Source: Thamnaconus septentrionalis
Taxonomy: Eukaryota > Chordata > Actinopteri > Tetraodontiformes > Monacanthidae
Assembly (NCBI GenBank): GCA_009823395.1
Contig: CM020519.1
Span: forward strand, 16,761,001 to 16,825,000
Reading direction: 5' to 3'
Length of the DNA: 64,000 nt
A model generated the notes under the pieces. That model worked only from the letters and a program-made list of their open reading frames with translations. It ran no database searches and had not been told where the DNA came from. The number at the start of each line of letters is the position of its first letter. Positions within the stretch are counted from its first letter, which is position 1. Positions 41,713 through 53,932 of this stretch are shown in pieces. A program made the position numbers and the translations under genes.

Positions 41713-43328
41713 CTCTAGTCAATACCACTGGTCAGACTACTAAAGTGCGCCTTCGCTGTCGTTTAGCGGGTTAGCATCGTGCTCCTCCTCCCCAAGTCAA
41801 ACCCAATGACTCCATAATTGGGATTCCTCACTTATGAATCATTGAAGAATCTACTGAGCAGCTCTAATCACTTAACACCTGTCACATAGTAGACAACCTC
41901 CTCTGCTGCTGGCAAGCTTTGTTATTGTGCCGTTCCTAGACGGTGTCGAAGTGTCGCCGCTCGCTTCAGTTGAAAACCACATGCAGCTCAATCCGGTTCT
42001 TTCACCTCGTCGGCTTATTCACATGTAGGCACGCGTCACTTCTGCACTGACAGCCTGTCTGCTGTCTGCTGCCTCAAAAAAAAAAAACCATACCCTTTAT
42101 TAAGCTGGCATATCATTTTGTCTAGATCAACAAATCTCAGCAGACCACAATCAGGCTGCGTAAGAAGGTTACCATGACACCGGGATGTTGCTATTATTTA
42201 TCTGTCAGGCTTGTCATGGTGACAGCTAAGCCTCGCTGACATTTGGATAAAGGTGCATTTCAAACGCAGCTCTTTGCCATTTTTACCTAGTAGTAAAAAA
42301 AAAATGGCGCGAGGACAGGATATCTAGCCCGATGCTAATACCTAGCATTGGAAATGAAGCTGCAGAGGTGTCACTAGCCATGGTTTGAAGAGGTTAAATA
42401 CCCTAACCCCACACAGCGCAGGGGGTCGGGGGGTAATACCGCCACGGGGCGGAGCGATGGCAGGTCAGGTTAATGGCTTTGGTCTGCAGATTGCCACAAA
42501 GGGCTCCGGAGTGGGTTGCCTAAAGGTTTGGAGGCCACGGCCTGACATTTAATGTCTTAATAACGCTGGTGGGGGTGCGAGGACGAGATTGTAGCTCGGG
42601 GGGGTGCGGGGGGATTGCAGCTAGCGGCTTGCTAGCTTTAGCATAAAAAAAAAAAAAAAAAAAATGAATGGCTAAGGGCTGGAGTTAGCAGCCAGAATGC
42701 CTTGCCCTGGGACACACTCTGTAAAGTCTGCTATTTGGATTGTTTTCTCGGGCTGTGCTCGTAGCTGCCAGTAATTTAGAAGTGCTGCGGATAGCATCGG
42801 TCTCCCCGAGGGCATGGCATAGTTTAAAGCGTAGGCAATAAACCCCCCCCCCCCTTTTTTTTTCTTTTTTCCTCCAATCCCCGAAAAACAAAAAAGATAC
42901 TTAATCCCATCTTTAAAAGGGGGTTGTTAAGAGTATTTGGCTTCCCAGTGACCTTGGGGAGCAGGGTTTGTTTTGGCGATTAGCGCTTCCAGGGGTTGGG
43001 GGGGGGCATCTATATAGTGTCAAAGATATTGGCGGAAGAAAAGAAGTGGTCCACGGGCCTGACGCGCAATCGGATCACCGCCCGGCCAACAATTATAATT
43101 TCCTTCCTTATTAGCCACATTGATTGGTCTCGCTTGCTAATCACCGTTCGCGCTCGAGGCGGTGTCGAGTGCGGAGGGATGGTTTGGCAGTATTTTTTTT
43201 TGTGTGCGAGAGATAAAACTATTCTATGTAATCTCCCCCGGGGGGCGGGGAGGGGCGAGGGGGTGCAGAAACTTGGCACTCGCCGGCGCCGCGCCGGGGT
43301 CCTGATGCGACCGTGCCAAGTTGAACAT

Positions 43329-43425
43329 TCATGGGCTGGGGCTCTGTGGCTCAGTGGACTAAAGCAGATACTCTTGACTCATAATGTTGTCAGCCAGAAC
43401 CACTCTAAACCCATTTCTCATGCCA
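43329..43425 (+). mobile_element. Degenerate tRNA-like (SINE head) relic
   Basis: The sequence ctgtggctcagtggactaaa resembles a tRNA D arm, and ttgactcataatgttg resembles a Met-type anticodon loop (CTCATAA). The expected T-arm B box is damaged (cagccagaacca) and the anticodon stem pairs poorly. It is therefore a SINE head or tRNA pseudogene, not a working tRNA gene. Confidence 0.4.
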
Positions 43426-44040
43426 TTCGCTTTATGTCTCTTTTTTTCAACCCCCCCCACCCCCCATCATCTCTCGGTCCTATTTCCACAGGGTACGGTT
43501 GAACAAAGGAGTGGGGGGGGTAGGACACTTAAACCACAGTGGAGCTGATCTCGTCGTCTCTTCTCTCTTTTTTTCATAATGAGTAAATAATGAGGGATAT
43601 TGCGGCTAAAGTGCCATTGGCTGTCAAATCAAACCAGACAAAAAGTGCAATGGAAAAATCGGCTGTCTTCAGCTCTTCAAATACTTTGTTTTGCATGGCG
43701 GTAAAATTTATTTATTTTGTTTTCAGCCTTCAGTTACCAAGAGACTGACCACCAACTGGATTTAGTTTTAATCCTGCGACTGCTTTATTGTGTCTCCGTT
43801 GTACTTGATCGCTTTCCAACCCGAAATTGTGCAGTTGCACTGGAGTTTCAAAACCAAAACCCTCAATTATAAATGTACCCGTTCAATTGAAACATTGGAT
43901 AATGACGGGTGTGGGACGATTCTGCTGGCCAGGGGAACCTTAACCCTGGAAATTTGAAATCTGGCTGCAGAATGACGACACTGATGCAAGGCTTCTAACA
44001 CCAGGTGCATAGATCGGCTAAGCGTAGATGGACATGCAAA

Positions 44041-44262
44041 TTAAAGGTTAGGTGTATAGCATTTGGAGATTTTGAGAGCAAGGCCCTTGCTATATGTGTA
44101 TTTGTGTATATATATATATGAGAACTGTTCGAAGGATGGGAAAACCAAAATGCTTTTATTGTGCTGTGATTATACAGTTTTATTCATGTATTTATAGGCA
44201 GAATATTAAACTTTCACCAATATGAAATCATTCATCAGGCTAAACATTACACACTGGACCTT
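44041..44262 (+). mobile_element. Non-autonomous DNA element, same family as 20.4 kb copy
   Basis: It starts ttaaaggttaggtgtatagc and ends attacacactggacctt, which are inverted-repeat termini of the family. Interior blocks gagaactgttcgaaggatgg, gaaaaccaaa and gtatttataggcag match the 51.9 kb copy. A short (TA)n run (44107-44119) lies where the first copy has its large expansion. It is about 222 bp long. Confidence 0.75.
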
Positions 44263-47157
44263 GTAGAATTGAAGTCTTTGCCTATTTATTTTCCTCATGA
44301 TTGTTTTAATGATTTGCAAAGCCGTTGCAGCTTTATTTCTCCTGGAGGCCCGGCTAGTTGCAGAGGTCGTCCTGGCGAACTTGCGGAGTTCAACCCAACG
44401 CAAGCCGTCGTAGTTTTGCGGAGGAAAACCGCGTCCCACACCGCAGCCGCTCCTCCTCCTCCCCCTCCTGCCTGCTTCTGTTGTTGTTATGTGACATATC
44501 TGGGTCTCAAGACAGTCACAGGGTTATTTTTAGCCCGGCCGTTATACCTTGTCACTATTCTATTAGCGGCCATCTTGGAATTTGGGCAATTCAAAGGCAT
44601 CAGCCATTTTAGAAGCTGGCAGACTTTGGCTGTCAGATGTTCTTGGCATCCCTTTAGCATGGCTGCTGCATCATCTCCATTTATTCATTTTGCCGGATGC
44701 TATTCCCGTCTCGGGTTTGGTGTTTTTCTTGGGTGAGGTAGGCGGAGGGGGCAAAGTCCCTTTGAAAAACAAATAATATCATATTTTCATTATTCTTGCC
44801 TATAGCTAAATCTGCTCGTTGAGATTTTTCCGCCCGCAGGCGCTGCTTGTTGACGCGCTGACGGTTTTGCGCGTTTTCCGACGCTGCGCGTTTTCTGTGT
44901 TGTGACACATTTGGGTCTCTGATTGATGGAGGTATTTTTGGCGAGCGCTTCATCTTGGCAGCCATCTTAGAGGCGCTCCGGTGACACTTGTGGCGTGTTT
45001 ATTTTGGATGGATTTAAGGTCGCAGATTTCCACTGATAGATAATGATTGACAAGTTTTGGCTCCGGTCACGCTGACATTGAACTCTTATCTTGTTGCCAT
45101 TTGCACACTCAGTAACGAAGGAGACGTGAAGAGAAGTGTGAACGCGCTGGACCAGACATGGTGGACTTGGCCTTTATGCAAAAATAAATGCTTATTCTTT
45201 CCAAATGAAAACAGAACTCTTTTATCATCAGCTAAACATATGCATATATATTAGCTGTGGCTGTTAAAAGAGTGACACACAAGACCTTTCACTTTGCTCT
45301 GTTCCTGCACGTCATTTTGTATTTCACATCGTCCTCAGCAGTTGCATTTGATTTGGTTCCAGGTTGCAGCAGCAAACAATCATTCACCTCTGTGACTAAT
45401 TTAACACTGTGGAATAGCTTAAAAAAAAACTCGCAAAATATGAAAAAAGAACCAGAGCGCCGTGCTCGCTTTGACCGACGGCTGAGAAAATGCCTCATAA
45501 TTTACGAGCCAGTCGGTATGTGGTTATGATTTTGTCAATGGCGGCGGCCATGTTAAACACCGTAATTGTCGTTCTTCTACCTGCTTGCAGAGAAATTCTG
45601 AGAGATTAGACGTCAGGCGCAAAACAGCGACGCATCATCGTATTTCACCGCGGCAGCATCTGCTCGAGGTTTGAGCTGATTACGGGAACATCTGGATGGC
45701 GGATAGGCTGTCCCGTCATTACGGCCCAGATTATACACGACTCGGTCTCCTCCACCCTACATACACCACGCAGTTTTCAGAAGGAGGCTTAACAAAGTGC
45801 TTGTTGCTCATTTGTTACTTGTCCACGTTCCTGATCTCCACTGGGCGTCGCCGAGTGCAATATAAGACCGGGATCATTGACGACGTCAGTACTTGTGGCA
45901 GACAGGGAATTGAGGGCATTCAAATAGGATTTCTGAGGCCTCATAACAGATTGATGTCAGCATCGTGCGCTGCAGCAGGCTTTTATTAGTCGCCATATTT
46001 TCTTCCCTTTTTTGCAGCTGGAGTTAAAAAAAAAAAAAATCAATGTGGAGGAAATGACTCAGTGTTATCACACCATAGTTGCTTCTCTTACTGTAAAGAA
46101 AAAGACCAATATCGTCATCAGAGTTATCCAAAAATCAAACAAAAAAAACAAGTGATGCACTTGCTCTAAGACAATATAATTTTGTCAAAGCTGTGGAGTG
46201 CAGGCGTGAACAGCGACAGGAAGTAAGCGGAGGTGAAGAGAAGGATTAGACGAGAGGCAAGAAAATGGGAGTCATTTAAGATAACAATATGAAACAGGCT
46301 GTTTTCTCCCCCTTCTTTTCTCCCCTAAATCTGTGTTTATTTGCTGGCCCGCTGAGAAACAGCTACTCAATCACAAAGGGAAAACAAATGACACAGTTGT
46401 AGGAACAAGGCTTTGTTTTATGTGTCGGAGGGGGAACGATGACTGATTTCTGTACTCTGTTCCCAAAAGCAAAAACAAAAAAAAAAAAAAGAAAGAAGAG
46501 GAGAGAGACTGAGGACTGAGTAGAAACATGCAAACATGAAGAGATTTGAGGCTCCCGTGACAGGACACTCCCTGTTCAAAAGTGTTCCTGTCAAAGGATG
46601 AAGGCCCGACGCTTGCTAAAGGGTTTAGAAATGACGAACAAAGGAGGAATCAAGAAGATGAACGGGTCGAGATTCACTCCGATTTTTTTTTTTTTTTTAG
46701 TCAAAATCTCAGGACTGTGAGAAAGAAAAATGAAACCTTGCCTAAAAGCTGTAAAAGATGTGCTCGTGCGATGCGGACAGTGGGCATCCTGGTTACTCTT
46801 TGGCCTGTGCAGTCATAATATTCCGTTTCTCAACGCTAACTGCCGTCTGACCACAGCAGTTATAAATAGAGAAACCACACAATGATGAACGTCGGTTTGT
46901 AACTTGGCTGCATCCTCTAAACAAAACGCCTTTCCCATCCTCGTGCTGGACTAGAAATGAGCCGGACAAGAGGCCGTTACACAACTGAGGCAAATCCGAC
47001 GGCTCGATTAATCGAGCTGACTAATCGAGCGGCTCCCGAAACCATTTGGGCCCTGCCGTCGTTGCTCGTCTTTCAAAAGGGGGTGAATTTCAGCAAGTGA
47101 ACGTTGAGCCAGGAATGTCTGCCCGGGGTCTTTCTCACTTCTCTTCCCCTCCCATAG

Positions 47158-47318
47158 GTTCCTACATGTACGTGGACGTCTCCCAGTACGACGTCGGCGA
47201 GAAGGCCCGCTTCCAGCTGCCGGTCATGAAGGAGAACGACACCCACTGCATCGACTTCAACTATCTCCTCACCAGCCCCGACGGCTCCAGCCCCGGCACC
47301 CTCAACATCCTGGTGAAG
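47158..47318 (+). CDS. ptprk: ptprk coding exon 3a: middle of MAM domain
   Basis: This 161-nt exon lies between a cccatag acceptor and the donor gtaggc at 47319. It begins in phase 1 and ends in phase 0. It encodes the central beta strands of the MAM domain, including GEKARFQLP, the third MAM cysteine in KENDTHCIDF, and the end segment LNILVK. NDT is a possible N-glycosylation sequon. The donor sits between the Lys and Val codons. In human R2B genes, as I recall, this segment continues directly into the next two pieces as one 272-nt exon, so the intron that follows looks lineage-specific. Confidence 0.95.
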
Positions 47319-47966
47319 GTAGGCAGCATCTGATGGGGGGGATTGTAAAGAAAATTCTCGGCTAGTTACTCCTCTGCTTTCAGAAAAAAACAAATAAATA
47401 AATAAACTAAAGAAAGTAGTATTAATGAGTCATGCGGTCAGAATTCTGTGAAACAAAACCACAGAAGTAAGAAAACATTTAATTACTCTGGCCGGGAACT
47501 CCAATCCCAGTGGAGTTCTTTGCGTTTTGTTGGAATTTTCGCCAGACGCCGAGCTGATGAAGCAAAGAAGCGGTGAAGTTCATCTCCGGCCTCACTGGCT
47601 TCACTTGACGATGCCGCCATCGATTAATCACGACCCCTCCGTGCCCCCCCCCCCTCACTCTGAGCTGTTTTGCAATTTGCAGAAGTGGTTAGGTAAAACA
47701 CATTAACGGGATACTGCCGTTTAACTGGCTCCACCACTTTGGCTCTCCGAGCAGCAGGGGAGCGTTACGAGTCGGAATACTACCCTTCGCTTTGATGACT
47801 CAAAGTGGAGCCCACAAAAAAAAAAAAAAAATCCTTCCTGCGTTTTTCGGACGATCTCTGTTTTTTCTTTCACCTGACGTGGCTCGTGTCTCTTGCTTTA
47901 TCGTTTTTTTTTGTTGCCGTCGCTTTTTGTACCAGAAACCCTCTTAACGTTGAGCTCTGTGTGCAG
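47319..47966 (+). other. ptprk intron (648 bp), inside ancestral exon 3
   Basis: Phase 0 intron between Lys and Val codons of the MAM domain, donor gtaggc and acceptor gtgcag. It has no recognisable mobile element. It contains a C run near 47646-47654 and an A run at 47815-47830. It appears to be absent from the human R2B genes, judging from recalled exon sizes. Confidence 0.85.
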
Positions 47967-48018
47967 GTGAACAAGGGTCCGCTGGCCAATCCCATATGGA
48001 ACGTGACGACGTACACAG
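47967..48018 (+). CDS. ptprk: ptprk coding exon 3b: 52-nt MAM mini-exon
   Basis: This very short exon (17 codons plus one base) has acceptor gtgcag at 47961-47966 and donor gtaaac from 48019. It encodes VNKGPLANPIWNVTTYT, which is nearly identical to mammalian RPTP-kappa up to the variable end. NVT is a potential N-glycosylation site. It is too short to be found by simple ORF calling and is supported by the exact frame fit with both neighbours. Its small size comes from two flanking introns that I do not expect in the mammalian gene. Confidence 0.94.
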
Positions 48019-48133
48019 GTAAACGGCGGCACACAATGTTGTGTCTCGCCAATGCTCTTTTTTTTTTTTTTTATCACTCTTCCCGTTGGTAAGCCGGTCT
48101 GGCAGTGCGATGACGCTGACGCTTCTCTTCCAG
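48019..48133 (+). other. ptprk intron (115 bp), inside ancestral exon 3
   Basis: Very short phase 1 intron with donor gtaaac and acceptor ttccag. It holds a T run at about 48058-48072, followed by mixed sequence and a pyrimidine-rich end. It is the shortest intron seen and splits a Gly codon of the MAM domain. Confidence 0.88.
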
Positions 48134-48192
48134 GCAAAGGCTGGCTGAAAGCCGAGCTCGCCGTCTCCACCTTCTGGCCCAACGAGTATCAG
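48134..48192 (+). CDS. ptprk: ptprk coding exon 3c: MAM domain, AELAVSTFWPNEYQ
   Basis: This 59-nt exon starts after the acceptor ttccag (48128-48133) with a split Gly codon and ends in phase 0 before gtaggt at 48193. It encodes GKGWLKAELAVSTFWPNEYQ, part of the C-terminal half of the MAM domain and one of its best conserved stretches. Only 115 bp separate it from exon 3b. Together with exons 3a and 3b it makes exactly 272 nt, the size I recall for the single human exon 3. Confidence 0.95.
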
Positions 48193-50132
48193 GTAGGTTC
48201 CCCGCAGCATTTTCCTTTATCGTCTGCAAATGTCTTTATTTCCACTTCAAACCACAGGTGCGCGCACACACACACACACACACACACAGAGACATGCACT
48301 TGTGCGCGTGCTGTTGGGAAGACAACTGATTTATTTGTGTTGACTGTGGCTCAGGAGGTGGAGATCAGGCTGGAGGCGGCCTGGAAAAAAAAATACTAAA
48401 GGCCAATGTGTGCATGCAAATGGGCATCACAGTGCCGGGCCACTGGCGCCGACGTCCTCGCACCCCGTCGGATTTGTCTTGACGCGTCTCAAAACCACAA
48501 CGTCACGGAAAAGTGTGAATAACTGGAAAGCAATTCAAAATAGTGCATTTGCGCCATTCACGGCATTGAAGCAGTTGTGGGATGGCCTCTTGCTGGATGT
48601 CGCCAAGCAGAGGGGCAGACTCACACACACACACACACACCCACACACAGCGATCACGTTAACACAAATGGCTTGGGGGAGCCTGTGATATTACAGTGGG
48701 GTGAAGTGTGAAAGCATCCTCCAAATGGCCCATCTGGAGCCCAAATGGCCCACAGTGGCTCGCGGAGCTTGATCACCCGCATGAAAGTCGTGCGTCAACT
48801 TGTTTTAATTAAACACAATCATCCCGAGTTTGCCGGAGCTTATGTAGGTTTTTCAGGCCGCGGAAGAGGTTATTGGATTCGAGGTTATGAAGAGATTTTT
48901 TTTTTTTTTTTTCCTTCCTCTCTCTCTCTCTCCCTTCGCCGTGTTCAGACATGTTTCCGCGTGAGCACTTTAGCTCGACTTGTAATGAGACTGGTTCCAC
49001 CAGGGAGAGATGAGAGCGCGTGCCGACTCATGCAGTCACACACATCATAATTAATGTACAACCTCAGCCACACTGCGCAGTCAAGGTACTGGGGTCTTTG
49101 TAATTGGAAAAAATTTTGCTTTAACTTTTTTGTTAAAGTTTTCTGAAAGAATCGTTTTCCGCTCTCAGGATCGGTTTGTTTGAAGACAAACTTGTTGTTT
49201 GAAGTTGGCCGTTGTTGGTGTTGACACAATAGATTTAAACTTGTCGTTGAAATACTTAAATGCGATTCTAATATATTAGGTATTTAAAATTCTAACCTTG
49301 TGGATAATGGATCATTGGAAGAAGCATTTGCGAGACTCCTGATTCTCTGTTTTCTAACTATGAGACTTGCGGTAGACCATTTTCTGTTTGGTGAAGCCTC
49401 CAGTTGTACATTTAACCCTAGCAAGTAAACCAAAGTCGCTGCTACTCGCCATGACAGAGAGGCTGCCTCGCCTTCACATTCAAACAGTCTTGATTCAGTG
49501 TCCACACACGCATGCATCAAAGTGATATATGCAGCTGAGCGATAAGAGGATGAATCTGGGAGCTCCTGCTCCACAGTGATTATACATCAGTTTTTCCTGC
49601 CTTCAGCCTCCCAGAGTCGCCGTGCCCATGGGAGAACTTATAAACCAAAGCTATCAGTAATCCTGCCTCACACTGATGACAGTCAGTCAGTTCTTCACAC
49701 CTGCCCGACTCAAACAGCCCTCGGAGATGGCCACCGTCAGCCCCGGCAATCAGAGAAGTCAAAACCTCTCAGGGTTGAGACTTTGGAGTTCAGAAGTGAG
49801 GACAGAAGCACATTACTGAAAGTATTGAGTAGAAGAATTTGTGGTTGTGTTCACAAATGCATCATGTTTTTTTTTCTGCATCCTAGTAAAACTGGAATAG
49901 AATCCAGTCTTTAAATGCATTTTAAATTCCATTTGACAGCTTATATGAAGAACACTTGGAAATCCAAAAGTCCTCAAAATTGGAGTCTGGACATACTTAA
50001 AAAGTTTAAAATGCACAGAAGTGGTCAAAAGACACGGGGCCACGCTGTGCCTGCAGAATAAATGGGCAAATAAAGGTGGATATATGAAGAAGTGGCAGGT
50101 TGCAGGCTGCAGAGGCAGGCAGGCGGGCGGCC

Positions 50133-50136
<4 letters not shown>

Positions 50137-50170
<34 letters not shown>
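50137..50170. repeat. (CAGA)n microsatellite
   Basis: About 8 tetranucleotide units, preceded by a short GCAG/GGCG-rich stretch. Confidence 0.95.
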
Positions 50171-50171
<1 letters not shown>

Positions 50172-51251
50172 GATGATGGCATTAAAAGTCAACCGATGCC
50201 TCTCTGCCGCGCTCCGCAGCGTGCTATGAGTGAGAGATGATAGGAGGGGGGGAGACGAGATATATTGGGCTGGGAGGGGAGGTGGCGGTGGGGGTGTGGG
50301 GGGGGGCGGGGGGAGTGCGACAAGCAGGGGATGATAAGCTATGGGTAAACAGTTCGCGGCAGATTTCTTCTTACAGGTGATGAATGACAACAACCCCCCC
50401 ACCCGCCGCCATCTCACTTTCCGATATCGACCCCCCCTCCCTCACCCTCTCCCTCGCTCTCTCCCCAGCTGCGCCGTTCATTACAGAGCCGCTCACTGAG
50501 TAAACACCGAGGGAAAACAGGGGGGGCACGGTTAGAGAGAGGGGGGCGGAGACGGTCGGAAGTAAGGGATGGAGCGGCTAATGCGTGGAGGACGAGGAGA
50601 GAAGTTATGAGACCAGATGAGGAACTGAGATGTAAATGTGAGCGGCGGCCGAGCGCGGAGCCTTCACAACAGGGCCAGCGACAAATCAGCGGTAAATCGC
50701 CGCGGAAAGCGCATAATTTTCCAACATCCCGTCCCAGATTACGATCTAAATTGTGTTTGTGTGCTCCAACTCTGATAAATCGACGCATTATCTAAACTGG
50801 TTGGTGGGGGGGGGGGTGCTTTACAAGGCAGAAACCTTGAGGCCGGCCTCCGACTGACTCGAGGTGGGCGACCATCTCTCACGTAAATGATACAGTGCTT
50901 TGTCTCGCCTTCTTGCGTTAACACGCCGATGTTTTTGCAAACGGCACCGGACGCATTAGATTGATGGTGGACCAGCGGCTTCGCACTGCCGTTTTTTTTT
51001 TTTTTTTAGGAGCAAAAGAACACAGAGGCACACAGACACAAAGCCCCTCAAAATGAACTCTCATGGATTTCTTTTTTTTTTTTTCTTGCTATCTTTGAAA
51101 TGGTTTCCCCTATTTGCTGTTGATTGGCTGTGACTGCGACAGCAGTTTTACTGATGCAGACGCGAGGTACGGTTACGCGGACTGTAAGTAATTGGATTAA
51201 ATAGCGACCGTTTGAAAAGTCACTTCATGTCAAAACTCTCTCAATCTGACG

Positions 51252-51420
51252 CACACACACACACACGTACATATATATACATACGTATACGCATACATAT
51301 AAACATATACACATCTACACATATATACATACATACATACATACGTACATATATATACATATATTTATAAATGTATGTATGTATGAATGTATGCATGTAT
51401 GTATGTATGTGTATATATGT
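51252..51420. repeat. ACAT/ATGT palindromic low-complexity tract
   Basis: The left half is built of ACAT/ATAC units and the right half of ATGT units, so the two halves are near inverted complements around 51360-51370 and could fold into a long hairpin or cruciform. Confidence 0.85.
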
Positions 51421-51927
51421 CAAAGACACAAATCAGGAACTGACTGAGATTGGACATAAAGGAAATCTTGGGGGGAAAAAAGGTTGTTTTATTCCTTCCT
51501 GATTTATTATAATTTCAGCAGCGGACATTTGTACGTGTTGCAAAGGAGATTAAGGCTGATCCAACAAGAAGTATCGCGTTCATCCTTCTCGGCACGCTGG
51601 CCAGAGCGTATTAATCCAGTCTCCATCAGGACGGCCGCCTCGTATTTATCCACTATAATGCGCGTCACTGGCGGCAGCTGCTGAGTTCCCATCCATCCTT
51701 TGACAACTTAGATTGGATCTATCACTTTGACGGTGCATTTACATGGCATCAGTGTCACCTTTGTAGCCCCCCCCCCCATGGTCCGAAACCTGGTTGCGTG
51801 GGACCATTTTGTGGTTGAGTAGCAATAGTGAGGAGGGTTGAAGGTCCAATGAGTAAAGTTTTGAAGGAAGCCTGCCCGACAGCGCACTCCATGTTTAAGG
51901 CCACCGTCAGTCGAGCCTCCTTAAAAA

Positions 51928-52144
51928 ATGGCGCTGCAAGATGGCAGCTAATTAGGAGCAGGAACCCTTGTTCTATGTATATTCTCATATATACTATACG
52001 AGAACTATTCTAAGGGTAGGAAAACCAAATTACTACTATTTGTACTGCGGGTATACTTTCATTAATGCATTTATGGGCAGTCTGTTAAGCATTAACCAAT
52101 ATAAAAATCACAAGTTGAGCCAAATTTTACACACTGGACCTTTA
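51928..52144 (+). mobile_element. Non-autonomous DNA element copy, left end missing
   Basis: It contains aatggcgctgcaagatggca, gagaactattctaagggtag, aaaaccaaat and the right terminus ttttacacactggaccttta. It aligns with the copies at 20.4 and 44.0 kb. The left inverted repeat is not visible, so this copy is truncated. A short TA-rich patch lies at the position expanded in the first copy. Confidence 0.7.
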
Positions 52145-52492
52145 ACAGTACGGTACCCGAAATGTTTTATGCCTTCAATGAGTTGAGCTATTTCATATAT
52201 AACAATTTTTCTAATACCCACTATTGAGCCATGTACTTACAAGAGAATAAGATGAAATGGTCGGCGTCTTGAAGGAGATAAAGGAGCGGACCAGAATAGC
52301 GGCCGTTCATTTCACATGATTGTTTTTGTGTTATTACGTATTTTTTGGAAATAACGTCATTGTTCCATTAAATTAACAAGAGGTAATTTTGTTTTTCTGA
52401 CGAGGCCACCTGTTCCATCAAAGATTTCAGACCATCTCCAAATAACGGCTGGACTCCTAACCTGATATCTCCCCCCTCTCTGTCCCCACCAG

Positions 52493-52574
52493 GTCATAAT
52501 CGAAGCCGAGGTTTCAGACGGCAAAGCGGGCTTCATCGCCGTCGACGACATCCAGGTGCTCAGCTACCCGTGCG
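52493..52574 (+). CDS. ptprk: ptprk coding exon 4: end of MAM domain
   Basis: This 82-nt exon is preceded by a pyrimidine-rich tract and the acceptor ccaccag, and is followed by the strong donor gtgagt at 52575. It starts in phase 0 and ends in phase 1. It encodes VIIEAEVSDGKAGFIAVDDI followed by QVLSYPC, the last MAM strands with the fourth conserved cysteine. The length equals the 82 nt I recall for human exon 4. The order xxAVDDIQVL is diagnostic of MAM C-termini in this family. Confidence 0.95.
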
Positions 52575-53932
52575 GTGAGTTATTAGCGCGCCAGCAATTA
52601 GTCCTAGTTGGCTGGCCAGGGCGCCGATAGGCCCCGGCCACTAATTAGACTGTACCTGGGACGGCTTCCCTTTCGCAGCTGAGCGGGCAGATAAGTGGGA
52701 AGGTGACACGGGAGGGGAGGAGGAAGAGGAGGAGGGAAGCGGCGAGGGAAAAAAAAAAAGAAAAAGGAATCGAGGGGAATGAAACGAGAGAGCGAAGCAG
52801 GAAATGAAGACGGTATTAGGGCAATCACGAGGGTTTTGACCACTCAGCACTTTCCCCCTGCCTCTCCTCCAACCACACGCGCCCGCAGTCGCGCAGGCAC
52901 GGCGAACAGTGGCCGCCTTGTCTCGCGCTCGCGAGGAAACGAGAGCGGTGGCCGCGACTCGTTTTGAAAGTCTCGCCGCGTCGTCTCCCGTCTTCTCCCT
53001 TCTGTCTGTGGCTGGAACAGGACTTGGCTATCACTGACCGTCACTGCAAAAGTCGTAGGGGTCCGGATCCCTGCAGACAGAGGGGCGCCCCACCCCCGTC
53101 TTTTGATTCTCTCACCCAAATAAAAACGCCAAAACAAGTTTGTTTGTAAGCAGACTCTTATTGATTCCAGGTCACTCTGCAACTGGCCCCTCAAGTCCTC
53201 TCACCCCTTCCTGTCTGCGTCCCCGCTGGAAGCAACGGGAAATGTCTTATTCATTTTGTTGATAAAGTGACCTTCCGGATGAGAGAAAGGGGGGAAAAAT
53301 ATTGCTAATCTTTTGAAGAAGAAGAAGAAGAAGCAGCAGATGCAGGACCCCCGTTGCACGCAAAGTATTTGAAGAGGAATTAGTATTTCGTCCCCACAGT
53401 GGAAGCATTCATTCTCGCAGCTGCAATTCAGCGCACACTCAAGTGCGTGTGTGTGTGCGCACGTGCGCGCGCTCGCACTCCCCCCCCCCACCCTATGGTC
53501 GCAGTCGCCTCCCTGGAATAAAAATCGGCGCGGCCAAATTGCATCTTCAAGGCTTTAAAAGGTTGTTAAGATTTGGAAGGTGTGTAAATGATAAATGCTG
53601 GATGTGACACCGACGCTGCCTCCCGGTGGTCGTGCAGCCCTGGGCTTCTCTGGGGTTTTTTTTCTTTTTTTTTCTCACCGAGACCTTCCGTTGAAATCTA
53701 ATCGCTTTTAATATTGAACATATTCCTCAGGGCGCACCCCCCAAAAAAAAAAAAAAACTGTCGCGAGATGTATCGGGTGTCTCTGCGGTTACATGTTTGC
53801 GTCCGTCTAAATGCCCCCCCTCCGCCCCCACCCTATCCGAAGCAGCGAAACGAATGGCTTTATTAAAATGATAAATCTGCCAGTGCGTGGTGTAAATGTG
53901 CTTTAATTTCTTATGTGTTCCTCCCGCTCCAG
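52575..53932 (+). other. ptprk intron (1.36 kb)
   Basis: Phase 1 intron between exons 4 and 5 with donor gtgagt and acceptor ctccag. It holds purine-rich sequence at 52.70-52.80 kb, a short GAA run near 53317-53333 and A runs near 53.74 kb. No exon or recognisable repeat was found. Confidence 0.85.

Larger units (their letters stand above)
40827..47157 (+). other. ptprk intron (6.3 kb)
   Basis: Phase 1 intron between exons 2 and 3a with a gtgaga donor and a cccatag acceptor. It contains two repeat elements annotated separately (41444-41712 and 44041-44262) and a tRNA-like relic near 43.33 kb. It also holds an A/T-rich homeodomain-motif-like stretch at about 41095-41165 and a pair of diverged similar blocks at about 44485-44576 and 44898-44970. 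Otherwise I see no coding signal. Confidence 0.85.
48193..52492 (+). other. ptprk intron (4.3 kb)
   Basis: Phase 0 intron between exons 3c and 4, donor gtaggt and acceptor ccaccag. It contains short CA repeats (48266-48288, 48624-48648), a (CAGA)n run near 50137-50170, the ACAT/ATGT palindromic tract at 51.25-51.42 kb and a mobile-element fragment at 51.93-52.14 kb. No coding signal is seen. Confidence 0.85.

Noticed and set aside
43329..43425. Functional tRNA-Met gene
   Set aside because: The anticodon stem and T arm do not pair properly and the B box is damaged. It is kept only as a relic.
42996..43502. 168-codon + strand frame
   Set aside because: It crosses a tRNA-like relic and homopolymer runs, the composition is non-coding, and there is no recognised domain.
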